A model generated the notes under the pieces. It ran no database searches. It had not been told where the DNA came from and was given only the letters and a program-made list of their open reading frames with translations. 64,000 nucleotides of DNA from CAYRIY01 sp964424335. Its GTDB lineage: Bacteria > Bacillota > Limnochordia > DTU080 > RSA5. The position numbers and the translations under genes were made by a program. This document shows, piece after piece, positions 37,307 through 44,362 of this stretch (the first letter of the stretch is position 1; each line of letters starts with the position of its first letter). The DNA is taken from NCBI GenBank assembly GCA_964424335.1, contig CAYRIY010000001.1, positions 62,001-126,000 on the forward strand. The letters run 5' to 3'.

Positions 37307-37322
37307 GTTGTACCCATACAAC
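37307..37322. promoter_or_regulatory. candidate operator, mnt leader dyad copy 1
   Basis: GTTGTA-CCCA-TACAAC lies just downstream of the predicted mnt promoter, at about +6 to +21. This is a typical repressor position. MntR is the natural candidate because its gene ends the operon, although the sequence is unlike the Bacillus MntR box. Confidence 0.6.
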
Positions 37323-37334
37323 TCTGATGGTCTT

Positions 37335-37363
37335 AGTATACGAATCGCATTTACCGGCGTCAA
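37335..37363 (-). promoter_or_regulatory. predicted promoter of mntABCD-mntR
   Basis: On the minus strand TTGACG (37363-37358), a 17-nt spacer and TATACT (37340-37335). It is the best promoter in the interval and directs transcription toward mntA. Confidence 0.75.
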
Positions 37364-37375
37364 TACCCACTTAAG

Positions 37376-37399
37376 AAAAAAGTTTGCAGCGGCTGCAAA
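37376..37399 (-). terminator. minus-strand terminator with no assigned gene
   Basis: Arms TTTGCAG and CTGCAAA with a CCG loop (37399-37383), followed on the minus strand by C and six T. It lies just upstream of the mnt promoter. No minus-strand gene is visible before it, so it may end a small RNA or insulate the promoter. Confidence 0.55.
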
Positions 37400-37590
37400 G
37401 CCTCAAGAGATCGAGTGCGCCGCCTTGAGTTCCAGCCATTCTATCCCGGTCAGGCGTAGGATGTGCCGCCGCGCCGTCCAAAAATGCGATCCACCAACCA
37501 CAAATGTGACTTACCAAATAACTGAACCGTGGAGGAACCAGAGCTGCAGGAGATCAACCTAGTAGCGGGGAACGCTTAAACCGGAATAAC
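37400..37590. other. intergenic stretch before the recombinase gene
   Basis: About 190 nt without a convincing gene. Short reading frames on both strands lack ribosome sites and codon structure. It lies between the orphan terminator and the inverted repeat at the recombinase gene. Confidence 0.5.
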
Positions 37591-37622
37591 AAATTCACGA
37601 TAATGTTGATTTCCGTGAATTT
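37591..37622. repeat. inverted repeat next to the recombinase start
   Basis: Perfect 9-nt arms AAATTCACG (37591-37599) and CGTGAATTT (37614-37622), 14 nt apart, end 3 nt before the recombinase ATG. This could be an operator bound by the recombinase or a Xer/dif-like crossover site. The repeat is seen, the function inferred. Confidence 0.6.
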
Positions 37623-37625
37623 TGG

Positions 37626-38705
37626 ATGGAGGCGGCCGCACTGAACGCGACTTCGTTTAACATAGGCTGCGACTACTTTTTGGCCTCGCTCACAGGTCGT
37701 TCGGAACGAACCAAGGTGGCGTACGACAAGGACTTGCTACAATTTAAGCTGTACCTCGTCTTGTTTCGGGGTCACCTGATCACCTCCGGAGATCGAGCCC
37801 TTATTCCTAAGCTCGAGGAGCACCTCGAGAAGGCAAACGGCAAGCTGGTCGACACACGCTTTTCGACCAGGCGCCACCGACAAGAGTCCCAATCAAGAAC
37901 GATCCTCGATCAATTTGACGTGGCGCTGGACGAGATTCGCAAGGAAGACATCGTCGGCTACTTTGGTTATTTGGAGTCTGGCAAAGGTCTCACGCGAAGT
38001 ACGCTCCTTCGCCGACTGGCATCGTTACGCCGGTTCTTTTCGCTTTTGTCCAAGGAAGGCTATCCGATCGCCCCGGAGGTCGTCGAAAAACTCGACGATA
38101 TGGAGATCCGGCGCGATCGGCGTCTTCCAATCGCACTTGATCGCGATGAAGCGTTGGCGTTCCTCGACGTCATCGACAACCCGCGAGATCGTGCCATGGT
38201 CCTGGTGATGCTCTTTATGGGCCTGAGGATTTCTGAGGTGGTCCAACTCAACGTGGACGACATCGGACGGCATACCGATGGCATCACGTTTGTTGGCAAA
38301 GGAGGCAAGGAACGATATGTACCCGTGCATCCCGTGGTCCGAGACGCGATCGCAGACTACAAACTCGTACGGCCTGAAGTGATGAGCGATTCCGAGGGCG
38401 AACCTTTGTTCGTCAGTCAGCATCGCCGACGAATCGACCCCTCCACCGTCCGCCGTTTCATCAAGCGTTACGCTGAAAAAGTGGAACAAATGGAGAGTCG
38501 CAAACGGCAAAAGTTGAGCCCTCACAAGCTGCGACACACATTTGCCACCCTCCTGCTGCAAGGTGACGTCGACATCCGTCACATTCAGGAACTGCTTGGT
38601 CATGAAAACCTGTCGACGACAGAGATTTACACGAGCGTCCATAAAAGAGATCTCGAGCGAGCCATCGATCGCCACCCATTGGACATGGTGACCGGTCGAG
38701 AATGA
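37626..38705 (+). CDS. tyrosine recombinase, XerC/XerD-like
   Basis: A 359-residue site-specific recombinase. The N-terminal SAM-like core-binding domain (about 12-160) carries an insertion of about 50 residues relative to standard XerC/D. The catalytic domain shows all residues: Arg in GLRISE, Lys in GKGGKER, HxxR in HKLRHTF, His in LGHENLSTT and the nucleophile Tyr in TEIYTSVH. The ATG at 37626 has no clear ribosome site; a GGAGG lies just inside the frame. It is convergent with yneA and shares a bidirectional terminator with it. It may be a chromosomal Xer-type enzyme rather than an integrase, as no phage genes are near. Confidence 0.9.
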   Translation: MEAAALNATSFNIGCDYFLASLTGRSERTKVAYDKDLLQFKLYLVLFRGHLITSGDRALIPKLEEHLEKANGKLVDTRFSTRRHRQESQSRTILDQFDVALDEIRKEDIVGYFGYLESGKGLTRSTLLRRLASLRRFFSLLSKEGYPIAPEVVEKLDDMEIRRDRRLPIALDRDEALAFLDVIDNPRDRAMVLVMLFMGLRISEVVQLNVDDIGRHTDGITFVGKGGKERYVPVHPVVRDAIADYKLVRPEVMSDSEGEPLFVSQHRRRIDPSTVRRFIKRYAEKVEQMESRKRQKLSPHKLRHTFATLLLQGDVDIRHIQELLGHENLSTTEIYTSVHKRDLERAIDRHPLDMVTGRE

Positions 38706-38713
38706 TAAAAACA

Positions 38714-38742
38714 AGGGCGACACCGCGAATCGGCGTCGCCCT
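38714..38742. terminator. bidirectional terminator between recombinase and yneA
   Basis: Perfect arms AGGGCGAC (38714-38721) and GTCGCCCT (38735-38742). On the minus strand it runs into TTGTTTTTATC, so termination of yneA is well supported; on the plus strand the tract is poorer. Confidence 0.8.
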
Positions 38743-38747
38743 CCCCT

Positions 38748-39221
38748 CTATTTAGGCATCGCGGGAACGATCAGCACTTGTCCCGGATACACTGTCGCAT
38801 CGCTCAGCCCGTTGTTTCGTCTGATCCAGTCGACCGTCTCTCGAACATCGATTCCCGTGGGCCCATGCTCCCGTGCGATGCCCCAAAGCGTATCTCCCGA
38901 GCGTACAACGATCTCCCGGGAGTCGAACCGACCATCGCTCTGAGAAGTCAGCCACGCCGACACGCCCTCCGCATGACTCGCGGCGACGTTAACTCCGACA
39001 TATCCCAACCAAAGTAGTGCGGCCGCAACGGCGCCCACCACAACGTAGCGCGCAACGGCAGCGATCTCCCGCATACTAATGCTTTGCGAACGTTCGTTCG
39101 CAATATTTGGCGCCGCGATCGCGCGCAGGCTCGTGCTGCGGTCGTAAGTATCGCGGCGCGTCATCATGTGACGGCGTTGATTGCGGGCCTTCTGCAGATC
39201 GAGCACGACGTTGCTTGCCAT
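38748..39221 (-). CDS. yneA: YneA-like SOS cell-division inhibitor with LysM domain
   Basis: A 157-residue protein with one membrane helix (about residues 58-78) and a C-terminal LysM domain that binds peptidoglycan (IVVRSGDTLWGIAREHG through YPGQVLIVP). In Bacillus the protein beside lexA, YneA, halts division during DNA damage. Organisation fits: divergent from lexA and under LexA boxes. The ATG at 39221 has GGAGGT 8 nt upstream. A shorter start at 39074 would place a LexA box directly before it. The N-terminal 50 residues before the helix are longer than in Bacillus YneA. Confidence 0.82.
   Translation of the reverse strand: MASNVVLDLQKARNQRRHMMTRRDTYDRSTSLRAIAAPNIANERSQSISMREIAAVARYVVVGAVAAALLWLGYVGVNVAASHAEGVSAWLTSQSDGRFDSREIVVRSGDTLWGIAREHGPTGIDVRETVDWIRRNNGLSDATVYPGQVLIVPAMPK
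39087..39100. promoter_or_regulatory. LexA box inside the yneA coding region
   Basis: CGAAC-GTTC-GTTCG matches the Firmicutes LexA consensus perfectly. It lies within codons 41-45 of yneA, 13 nt before an internal ATG (39074). Confidence 0.7.
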
Positions 39222-39281
39222 CCAAAACTACCTCCAGTTTAGGACGTTTCGTTCCGGGGTGTCGCAAACATCCCGCGCCCG

Positions 39282-39295
39282 GGAACGTGTGTTCG
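39282..39295. promoter_or_regulatory. LexA box upstream of yneA (proximal)
   Basis: GGAAC-GTGT-GTTCG, one base off the consensus CGAAC-N4-GTTCG, 61 nt before the yneA start. Confidence 0.8.
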
Positions 39296-39318
39296 GTTTG
39301 CGTGAGTACACAGTAACA

Positions 39319-39332
39319 CGAACGTGTGTTCG
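39319..39332. promoter_or_regulatory. LexA box upstream of yneA (distal)
   Basis: CGAAC-GTGT-GTTCG, a perfect consensus match. Together with the box 37 nt away it indicates tight SOS control of yneA. Confidence 0.88.
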
Positions 39333-39660
39333 TCGTCAAGTGTTTTCGCGCATTTTTTGACTCCCACATCTTCACCCGCACCGTTACCCGCATCAAAGTG
39401 GCGCCTAATGATGCCTGCAGAGGCAGATTCCACGAGTCGCCCACTGATCGCCCGACCGTGGCATCCTAATCCGGGCCGTGAACGAATGAAGGTTCGAAGC
39501 AAGCCTTCGGTGCTGGCCCTATTCAAGCGGTACTTAGAGAATAAAAACCAATCGGGTTGTCGAAGGATGTGGCGAACGGAATTGACGAGCGGGCGCAGCC
39601 GGTCGCCAAGTGTCTGATCTTGCGGCCTTGCTGTTTTCGGGGAATGTGTTTGGTCCAATG

Positions 39661-39701
39661 CGAACTTATGTTTGCGTCAGACCGAACATATGTGTTATGA
39701 T
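39661..39701 (+). promoter_or_regulatory. lexA promoter with two LexA boxes
   Basis: LexA boxes CGAAC-TTAT-GTTTG (39661-39674) and CGAAC-ATAT-GTGTT (39683-39696) overlap a promoter made of TTGCGT (39672-39677), an 18-nt spacer and TATGAT (39696-39701). This is autoregulation of lexA. Confidence 0.85.
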
Positions 39702-39750
39702 ACTCACAACGTGGGTTTGCAAAGTTTGGCATGTGAGGGAGTGCGGTGGG

Positions 39751-40359
39751 TTGGACGGATTGACGCCCCGACAAAAGGAGATATTGGGCTACATAAAGCG
39801 CGAAGTGTTACAGCGTGGGTATCCCCCGTCGGTTCGGGAGATCGGACAGGCAGTCGGACTCAATTCAAGCTCGACGGTGCATGGCCACCTTGGCCGGCTC
39901 GAGGAGAAGGGTTATATCCGTCGAGATCCCACAAAGCCAAGGGCGATCGAATTGGTCAACGATCCCGACGTCATACGTAAGGACATCATCAACGTTCCGA
40001 TCGTTGGTCGGGTCACCGCCGGTGAGCCCATTCTGGCCGTAGAGAACATCGAAGACTTCTTTCCGATGCCGAAGGATTTTGCAAACTATGAGGACGTGTT
40101 CATGCTTCGGGTTCGCGGGGACAGCATGATCAACGCAGGCATCTTGGACGGAGACTTCGTCGTAGTACGTCAGCAGGCGCACGCGGATAACGGTGACATC
40201 GTCGTCGCGCTAATCGACGACGAGGCTACGGTGAAGCGCTTTTACAGCGAGGCAGATCATGTGCGGCTACAACCCGAAAATCCAACGATGTCTCCGATAA
40301 GGGTTGTAGAAGTCCAGATTCTCGGCAAAGTGGTTGGTGTGTTCCGAAAGGTTCGGTGA
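39751..40359 (+). CDS. lexA: SOS repressor LexA
   Basis: A 202-residue repressor-protease. The winged helix spans residues 1-70 (LTPRQKEILGYIKREV, SVREIGQAVGLNSSSTVHGHL). The autocleavage site Ala-Gly lies in RVTAGEP near residue 90, the catalytic Ser in RGDSMINAGI and the catalytic Lys in DEATVKRF. The TTG at 39751, 9 nt after GAGGGAG, gives the usual LexA length; the frame is open upstream through the promoter, which is not coding. It is divergent from yneA and autoregulated. Confidence 0.96.
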   Translation: MDGLTPRQKEILGYIKREVLQRGYPPSVREIGQAVGLNSSSTVHGHLGRLEEKGYIRRDPTKPRAIELVNDPDVIRKDIINVPIVGRVTAGEPILAVENIEDFFPMPKDFANYEDVFMLRVRGDSMINAGILDGDFVVVRQQAHADNGDIVVALIDDEATVKRFYSEADHVRLQPENPTMSPIRVVEVQILGKVVGVFRKVR

Positions 40360-40440
40360 AACCCGATTTCGGCCATGCGTGTGTAGGGGCTAGTACGCAC
40401 GCGGTTTCGCTTGCGCAGCGCAAACTGGATTGGGCGGCGG

Positions 40441-40815
40441 CTATGGTGAAATGAGCCGCCCACCCTTGGCGTCGCACCGGATCAGGCGGTATCGCGCATC
40501 CATTTCGAGTCGGAGATCGATGCGGTTGAAGCATTTCGTTCCGACGACGGTCTTTTGCACGAAAAATTCGAAAGGGTCGTCCTCTGTGCCCCTCGGTATG
40601 TCGCTCGATTTTCGTAGCCGTACCTCGATACGTTCACCACATCGATCGCATTCAACCGATGCGACGATTGCGTCGCCGACATCTTTTAAAGCCCCACTCT
40701 CGCCCTTCGCCTTGGGGGCCCCTCCGCCCAGCAGTCCCTTCGTAAGTTTCTTTAGCCACACATCAATTGACCTCCAAGCCCGACCGTGACTCCTCGAGAA
40801 AAATCCGAGCGACAC
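40441..40815 (-). CDS. hypothetical protein with a CxxC motif
   Basis: I do not recognise a named family. The 124-residue protein has a basic N-terminus, a single CDRCGE motif at about residue 56 that could hold metal, and a beta-rich C-terminal half (IEVRLRKSSDIPRG, FFVQKTVVGTKCFNRIDLRLEMD). A GTG start with AAGGAG 6 nt upstream supports it as a real gene. It is convergent with lexA, and its stop lies within a small hairpin (arms at 40431-40438 and 40455-40462). Confidence 0.65.
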   Translation of the reverse strand: MSLGFFSRSHGRAWRSIDVWLKKLTKGLLGGGAPKAKGESGALKDVGDAIVASVECDRCGERIEVRLRKSSDIPRGTEDDPFEFFVQKTVVGTKCFNRIDLRLEMDARYRLIRCDAKGGRLISP

Positions 40816-41101
40816 CTACGACTCCTTGATGAGCCGCACGTTTCCCACCGGGCCTCATCGCGCCAGGCACTCATACCACCGGACATGATGACACGCCAAC
40901 GGCAACGGGACGGCCGCAAGTTGCTCCAAAAGCACAGTTCAAGGAGATGCGCTCTTTGACCTGCCCTGGTTCATCCCGAAGTGGAGATTGAGGCCGCTCC
41001 AATCGTTAGCGTTCATTTGCTGATGAATCGGAGCGGCCGTTTTGCGACGAAACTCGATGCCTGGTGGACGACGTCGATGCCTGGCGATGGTAAAGAAGCG
41101 G
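40816..41101. other. intergenic region with a plus-strand terminator-like hairpin
   Basis: No gene is convincing here. A perfect 9-bp stem, GGCCGCTCC (40992-41000) and GGAGCGGCC (41030-41038), is followed by GTTTTG and points to plus-strand termination, yet no plus-strand gene ends just before it. A short open stretch ending near 41025 looks protein-like in part but has no start codon. Confidence 0.5.
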
Positions 41102-41557
41102 CTAGCTAGATGGTAGAGAGGCGTCGAGTTTGATGGAGAGCCTCGCCTTTGCCTTGTCGTCTCGAGCGCTTCTTGCCCCGATGTGATTGTCCGGCCGAAC
41201 GCGGCGCCTAGCGTTTTTTAGGTGAGCGCGTTTCATCGGGGAAACGCCAAGTATGGAAAAGAACATCTCAAACGCACGCTCCTGCCCGGAGATGACCGGA
41301 TCGGGGCGTTGATCCTCGCCGTGGGAATGAAAAAGGGGTAGCGCAGCATACGATCGGCTTGCTCGCCGATACGCCGCTTCTACCCCGTTCTCGTGTACAT
41401 CTTTTGTGAGCAAGAGGTATATCTGCCGTCTTGCCTCCGCCTGTGCCGTCCAATACGGCGGGTCTTCAGCTTTGGCGCCGGCCAAGAAGTCTTGCTTGGC
41501 CAGGCGCATGGATTTCTTGAGCGCCTTTAGAACGTCGTCCTGACTGATCGAAAACAT
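41102..41557 (-). CDS. hypothetical protein
   Basis: A 151-residue protein of unknown family, mainly helical at the start (MFSISQDDVLKALKKSMRLA) and with a highly basic tail (KNARRRVRPD). No membrane helix or known motif is seen. The ATG follows AAAGGGG at 8 nt. It is the last of a run of small minus-strand genes downstream of sigH. Confidence 0.55.
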   Translation of the reverse strand: MFSISQDDVLKALKKSMRLAKQDFLAGAKAEDPPYWTAQAEARRQIYLLLTKDVHENGVEAAYRRASRSYAALPLFHSHGEDQRPDPVISGQERAFEMFFSILGVSPMKRAHLKNARRRVRPDNHIGARSARDDKAKARLSIKLDASLPSS

Positions 41558-41643
41558 GCGACATACCCCTTTCGAGTTGGGACGTCGACACCTTCAGAAA
41601 GACACGTTCGGAACCTGGTCTCGCTTTTTCGTCGATTCTCTCG

Positions 41644-41916
41644 TTAGATTCTCCTTTCGTCGGTGATCTCGGTCACGAGGTTTTGCGTCAGGCTTCCGAT
41701 CCGAATTTGGCGAACGCGTTTTTGCCGCCCCAAAGGATCACGGTAGACGCCAATCTCCTCGGCGGATCCAAGAATGCAGTGGTCGAGCGCTTCCCTGGTC
41801 AATAGTTCGTCTGTGTTGCGTGCAATGGCTATTCGCTTCGATTTTACCGATCTTCGAGCCGATCTCAAGTGATTTCTATCGCTCCAAACGAGTCGGAGTC
41901 GCTTCTCGCTCCCCAT
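41644..41916 (-). CDS. small hypothetical protein
   Basis: A basic 90-residue protein with no recognised domain. AAAGGGG lies 7 nt before the ATG, which is the main reason to call it. It stands between the YpmA-like gene and another unknown gene on the same strand. Confidence 0.45.
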   Translation of the reverse strand: MGSEKRLRLVWSDRNHLRSARRSVKSKRIAIARNTDELLTREALDHCILGSAEEIGVYRDPLGRQKRVRQIRIGSLTQNLVTEITDERRI

Positions 41917-42009
41917 TCCCCAACCCCTTTAGAGATCCAAAGTTCCTCCCTAGCATACGTCCTTTCGGGCTCACCAATTCACGAGAGAGAGCCTAAATCT
42001 CCCCTTCAT

Positions 42010-42279
42010 TCACTGAGATCGATCCGCCGTCGTCTGATACACGGTCACTTGGATTCCGTCGGGATGCTTGCTCATGCCAAAGGTGAACCCTTTCTCCTTG
42101 AGCGTTTGGTTGAGAAACGTGACGAGCTTGTACACGTCTCCCTCGATCCCAAACGCTCCCGAGGCCAGCACTTGAAGTCCCTCTGTAGCATTACGTTCCA
42201 TCGACGAATCGGCCTTCCCTTCGGTAGCGTTTATAAACTGCAGACGGACAGACGCACTGTACATACCGGCGTCCGGCAT
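42010..42279 (-). CDS. YpmA/DUF4264-like small protein
   Basis: An 89-residue protein whose C-terminal half, DVYKLVTFLNQTLKEKGFTFGMS followed by a VTVYQT strand, resembles the small YpmA (DUF4264) proteins of Bacilli, which have LYKIVDTLNRTLK in the same place. I chose the ATG at 42279 because GGAAGGA precedes it. Function unknown. It begins 13 nt after a small membrane-protein gene and is likely co-transcribed. Confidence 0.6.
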   Translation of the reverse strand: MPDAGMYSASVRLQFINATEGKADSSMERNATEGLQVLASGAFGIEGDVYKLVTFLNQTLKEKGFTFGMSKHPDGIQVTVYQTTADRSQ

Positions 42280-42292
42280 CCTGTTCCTTCCG

Positions 42293-42502
42293 TTATCTGA
42301 GTGCAACCATGACTTCAGCAAGGAGATGGATCAAGACGGAGAAGCCGAACACGGCCATCGCCCCGAATCCGCCTCGCGCATACAGCCGGACGAGCAGGGC
42401 GCGCTCGGACCGTTCATCTTCGCGGGCGATGCTTGCGGCGCTTGTAAGGAGTGCCAGGGACGCAAGTCCCGAAATGATGGCGAGCAGGCTTCCCCAACCC
42501 AA
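42293..42502 (-). CDS. small two-helix membrane protein
   Basis: A 69-residue protein with two hydrophobic helices (LLAIISGLASLALLTSAASI and GAMAVFGFSVLIHLLAEVMV) separated by a charged loop. The TTG start has GGGGAT 7 nt upstream. No family recognised. Confidence 0.55.
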   Translation of the reverse strand: MGWGSLLAIISGLASLALLTSAASIAREDERSERALLVRLYARGGFGAMAVFGFSVLIHLLAEVMVALR

Positions 42503-42587
42503 TCTGCGATCCCCTTTCGGTTAGGGTTCCTGCTATGTTATTCGCCTCGGGGTTTGTGGGTGTTAGGCGTCCCTTGGGTCTGTGCGC

Positions 42588-42941
42588 CTAAAGTGGTGCG
42601 CCGCACTCAGGGCAGCGATCGGACTTGATTGGCACGGCCGCGTGACAGCGATGGCAATCTTTCTTTAGGCGATTTTCACACTTGGGGCATTCCGCCAACC
42701 AATGGAGATACGCCACTCCACAGTTTGGGCACCGGTCGAGTCGCCCTTTGGGGCGGACGAACAAATACACGATGAGCCCCAATGGCACCAGGAATACATG
42801 GACAAACAGGGCGAACAAGGCGAGGCATGCCACCCATAGTGTCGGATTCGCATCCCGCGCCCTAGCGTCGCGATAGAGCCAAAACAGGATGAGCGCGACT
42901 GCAAAAGCGGTCGCGCCCATGATCACGTCGGATGGAGACAT
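42588..42941 (-). CDS. membrane protein with double zinc-ribbon tail
   Basis: A 117-residue protein: two membrane helices (about residues 5-24 and 34-62) then a cysteine-rich cytoplasmic tail with CPNCG, CPKC, CHRC and CPECG, enough for two zinc ribbons. GGGGGAG precedes the ATG. It follows sigH by 33 nt. Function unknown; the layout suggests a small membrane scaffold with a metal-stabilised tail. Confidence 0.7.
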   Translation of the reverse strand: MSPSDVIMGATAFAVALILFWLYRDARARDANPTLWVACLALFALFVHVFLVPLGLIVYLFVRPKGRLDRCPNCGVAYLHWLAECPKCENRLKKDCHRCHAAVPIKSDRCPECGAPL

Positions 42942-42974
42942 CGAGCTCCCCCTAAATGCTTGAGGCTGCCGTCT

Positions 42975-43619
42975 TTAAAACTGGTTTTCGATTTTATTCT
43001 TGATCCGGCAGAGGGCATTGTCGATCGATTTCGTATGAGTACCCAGCTTTTCCGCCATCTCTTTATATGATAACCCATTTATGTAGAGGCGAAACACCTT
43101 ATATTCAAATTCGCTGAGCACTTCTTGGATGTGACGTTGGGTGTTGTAGAGTCGTTCTCGATCGATCACCAAGGCCTCGGGATCGTCGACCTTATTGTTG
43201 GTCAACACTTCCATGAGGGTGCGGTCGCCCTCGACGTCATAAATGGGTTTGTGTAGTGATGTGTACGAATTAAGAGGGATGTGCTTTTGACGTGTGGTCC
43301 CTTTGATCGCACTGATGATGTTGCGCGTGATGCAGAGCTTGGCGAATGACCAAAAAGACGATGAACCCGGCGCGAAATCCCGCACTGCTTTGTATAGCCC
43401 GATCATTCCCTCCTGAAGCAGGTCGTCGTCTTCGGCGCCTTGAAGGAAGTAGGGTCTGGTCCAAATGTATACGAGCTTTTGATATTTGTGCAGGAGGTAA
43501 TCTACGGCTTCTTCGTTTCCGGCTTGCGCGGACGCGACGATCTCCTCGTCCGCCATGCTGGAAAAATCGACCCGCCCAGCCTGGGTGTACTCTCCAAGAG
43601 GCAGGGCTCCACCACTCAT
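42975..43619 (-). CDS. sigH: RNA polymerase sigma factor SigH
   Basis: A 214-residue sigma-70-type factor closely following Bacillus SigH: region 2 with DDDLLQEGMIGLYKAVRDF and CITRNIISAIK, the hallmark TRQKHIPLNSYTSLHKPI, and region 4 with YINGLSYKEMAEKLGTHTKSIDNALCRIKNKI. SigH drives early stationary-phase and sporulation genes such as spo0A and spoIIA. ATG at 43619 has GGGAG 10 nt upstream. The flanking genes differ from the usual rRNA-methylase/secE context, so the locus is rearranged relative to Bacillus. Confidence 0.95.
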   Translation of the reverse strand: MSGGALPLGEYTQAGRVDFSSMADEEIVASAQAGNEEAVDYLLHKYQKLVYIWTRPYFLQGAEDDDLLQEGMIGLYKAVRDFAPGSSSFWSFAKLCITRNIISAIKGTTRQKHIPLNSYTSLHKPIYDVEGDRTLMEVLTNNKVDDPEALVIDRERLYNTQRHIQEVLSEFEYKVFRLYINGLSYKEMAEKLGTHTKSIDNALCRIKNKIENQF

Positions 43620-43754
43620 CCACCACCACTCCCGTCACGTGAGCTCTGAATACTTCCAACTTCTACAATTCACCGGACTTGGAAAGTCTCCTTCCCCTGC
43701 ATGGAAATGCGACCAGGTGAGCACGTATAACTTGTTACGCAACTCAAGATTGCA

Positions 43755-43797
43755 AATAAAAAAGCTCGAATCTCTAGGAACCCCAGAGTTTCGAGCT
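43755..43797 (-). terminator. rho-independent terminator of speD
   Basis: Minus-strand arms AGCTCGAA (43797-43790) and TTCGAGCT (43770-43763) pair perfectly, enclose a CTCT/AGAG extension and run into TTTTTTATTT. A second palindrome, CTTTCCCGG-CCGGGAAAG (around 43811-43828), lies between it and speD. Confidence 0.9.
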
Positions 43798-43843
43798 CTA
43801 AAATTGACCTTTCCCGGCCGGGAAAGCGACTTTATACGGCTAG

Positions 43844-44230
43844 TCAAGTCTCTCCGGACCGGCTTGCAACCGGTTCGTGTCGCAGGACGCCTCGCTTTAC
43901 CTCGGTGGTCGTCGCGTTTTGCGCGCGAAAGGTTTCGATCAAGTAGTTGCACGCTTGCCATGGGTCGACCTTGTCACCACAGGTGAACACGTCGATCGCT
44001 GCGTATCCGATCTCGGGCCATGTGTGTATCGCAAGGTGAGACTCGGAAATGACGACGACACCGCTCACGCCTTGTGGGCTGAACTGATGAAATGCAACTT
44101 CGCGAACCTCGGCGCCTGCCTCGAGTGCAGCTTGCACCATTGTCGCTTCGACCCTTTGGCGATCATTGAGCAGATCCGAATCGCAACCAAACGCTTCACA
44201 CAAAATATGCCGCCCGAGCGCAGCTTTCAA
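43844..44230 (-). CDS. speD: S-adenosylmethionine decarboxylase proenzyme
   Basis: A 128-residue class 1b SAM decarboxylase that provides aminopropyl groups for spermidine. The self-cleavage site is in VISESHLAIHTWPE, where the Ser becomes the pyruvoyl cofactor, and a catalytic Cys is in DVFTCGD. I take the TTG at 44230, giving the family's usual length, with GGAGGGGG upstream; longer readings run through the promoter. It has its own strong promoter and terminator. No spermidine synthase is in the window. Confidence 0.93.
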   Translation of the reverse strand: MKAALGRHILCEAFGCDSDLLNDRQRVEATMVQAALEAGAEVREVAFHQFSPQGVSGVVVISESHLAIHTWPEIGYAAIDVFTCGDKVDPWQACNYLIETFRAQNATTTEVKRGVLRHEPVASRSGET

Positions 44231-44297
44231 CTTATCAAGGCCCCCTCCACGCGAGCTGGTTGGATAGCTCGTCGATTGACGGATGATAGCAACGATC

Positions 44298-44326
44298 ATT
44301 TTAGCTAGATTGATATGCAATGTCAA
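44298..44326 (-). promoter_or_regulatory. promoter of speD
   Basis: TTGACA (44326-44321), 17-nt spacer, TAAAAT (44303-44298) on the minus strand, about 60 nt before the speD start. Near-consensus. It sits directly after the trp-ynbB terminator. Confidence 0.88.
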
Positions 44327-44330
44327 GAAA

Positions 44331-44354
44331 AAGTATGGTCCCCGCATGGGGCCC
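44331..44354 (-). terminator. terminator of the trp-ynbB operon
   Basis: On the minus strand GGGCCCC-ATGC-GGGGACC (44354-44337) forms a GC-rich hairpin with one bulge and is followed by ATACTTTTTC. Confidence 0.75.
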
Positions 44355-44362
44355 TGAGTGCG

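Larger units (their letters stand above)
36998..37328 (-). ncRNA. long hairpin-rich 5' leader of the mnt operon
   Basis: From the predicted start site near 37328 to mntA the transcript has about 330 untranslated nt with a series of strong stem-loops. In order 5' to 3' they are CGGTT/AACCG with inner GTCC/GGGAC; AGACCT/AGGTCT enclosing ATCATGACC/GGTCATGAT (37193-37211); GGCGC/GCGCC; CACGGACC/GGTCCGTG (37105-37123); and a 22-nt palindrome (37069-37090). It does not show the conserved parts of the yybP-ykoY manganese riboswitch as I know them, and I see no terminator. It may be an unrecognised regulatory RNA. Confidence 0.45.

Noticed and set aside
37069..37322. The GTTGTA-N4-TACAAC dyads as canonical Bacillus MntR boxes
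   Set aside because: They do not match the MntR box I know from Bacillus; only position supports MntR, so I left the regulator open.
37114..37562. Two plus-strand frames of about 85 codons upstream of the recombinase
   Set aside because: They cross the dyads, hairpins and promoter of the mnt leader and have random-looking composition.
37626..38705. The recombinase as an integrase of a mobile island
   Set aside because: No tRNA attachment, direct repeats or cargo genes accompany it; housekeeping SOS genes follow directly.
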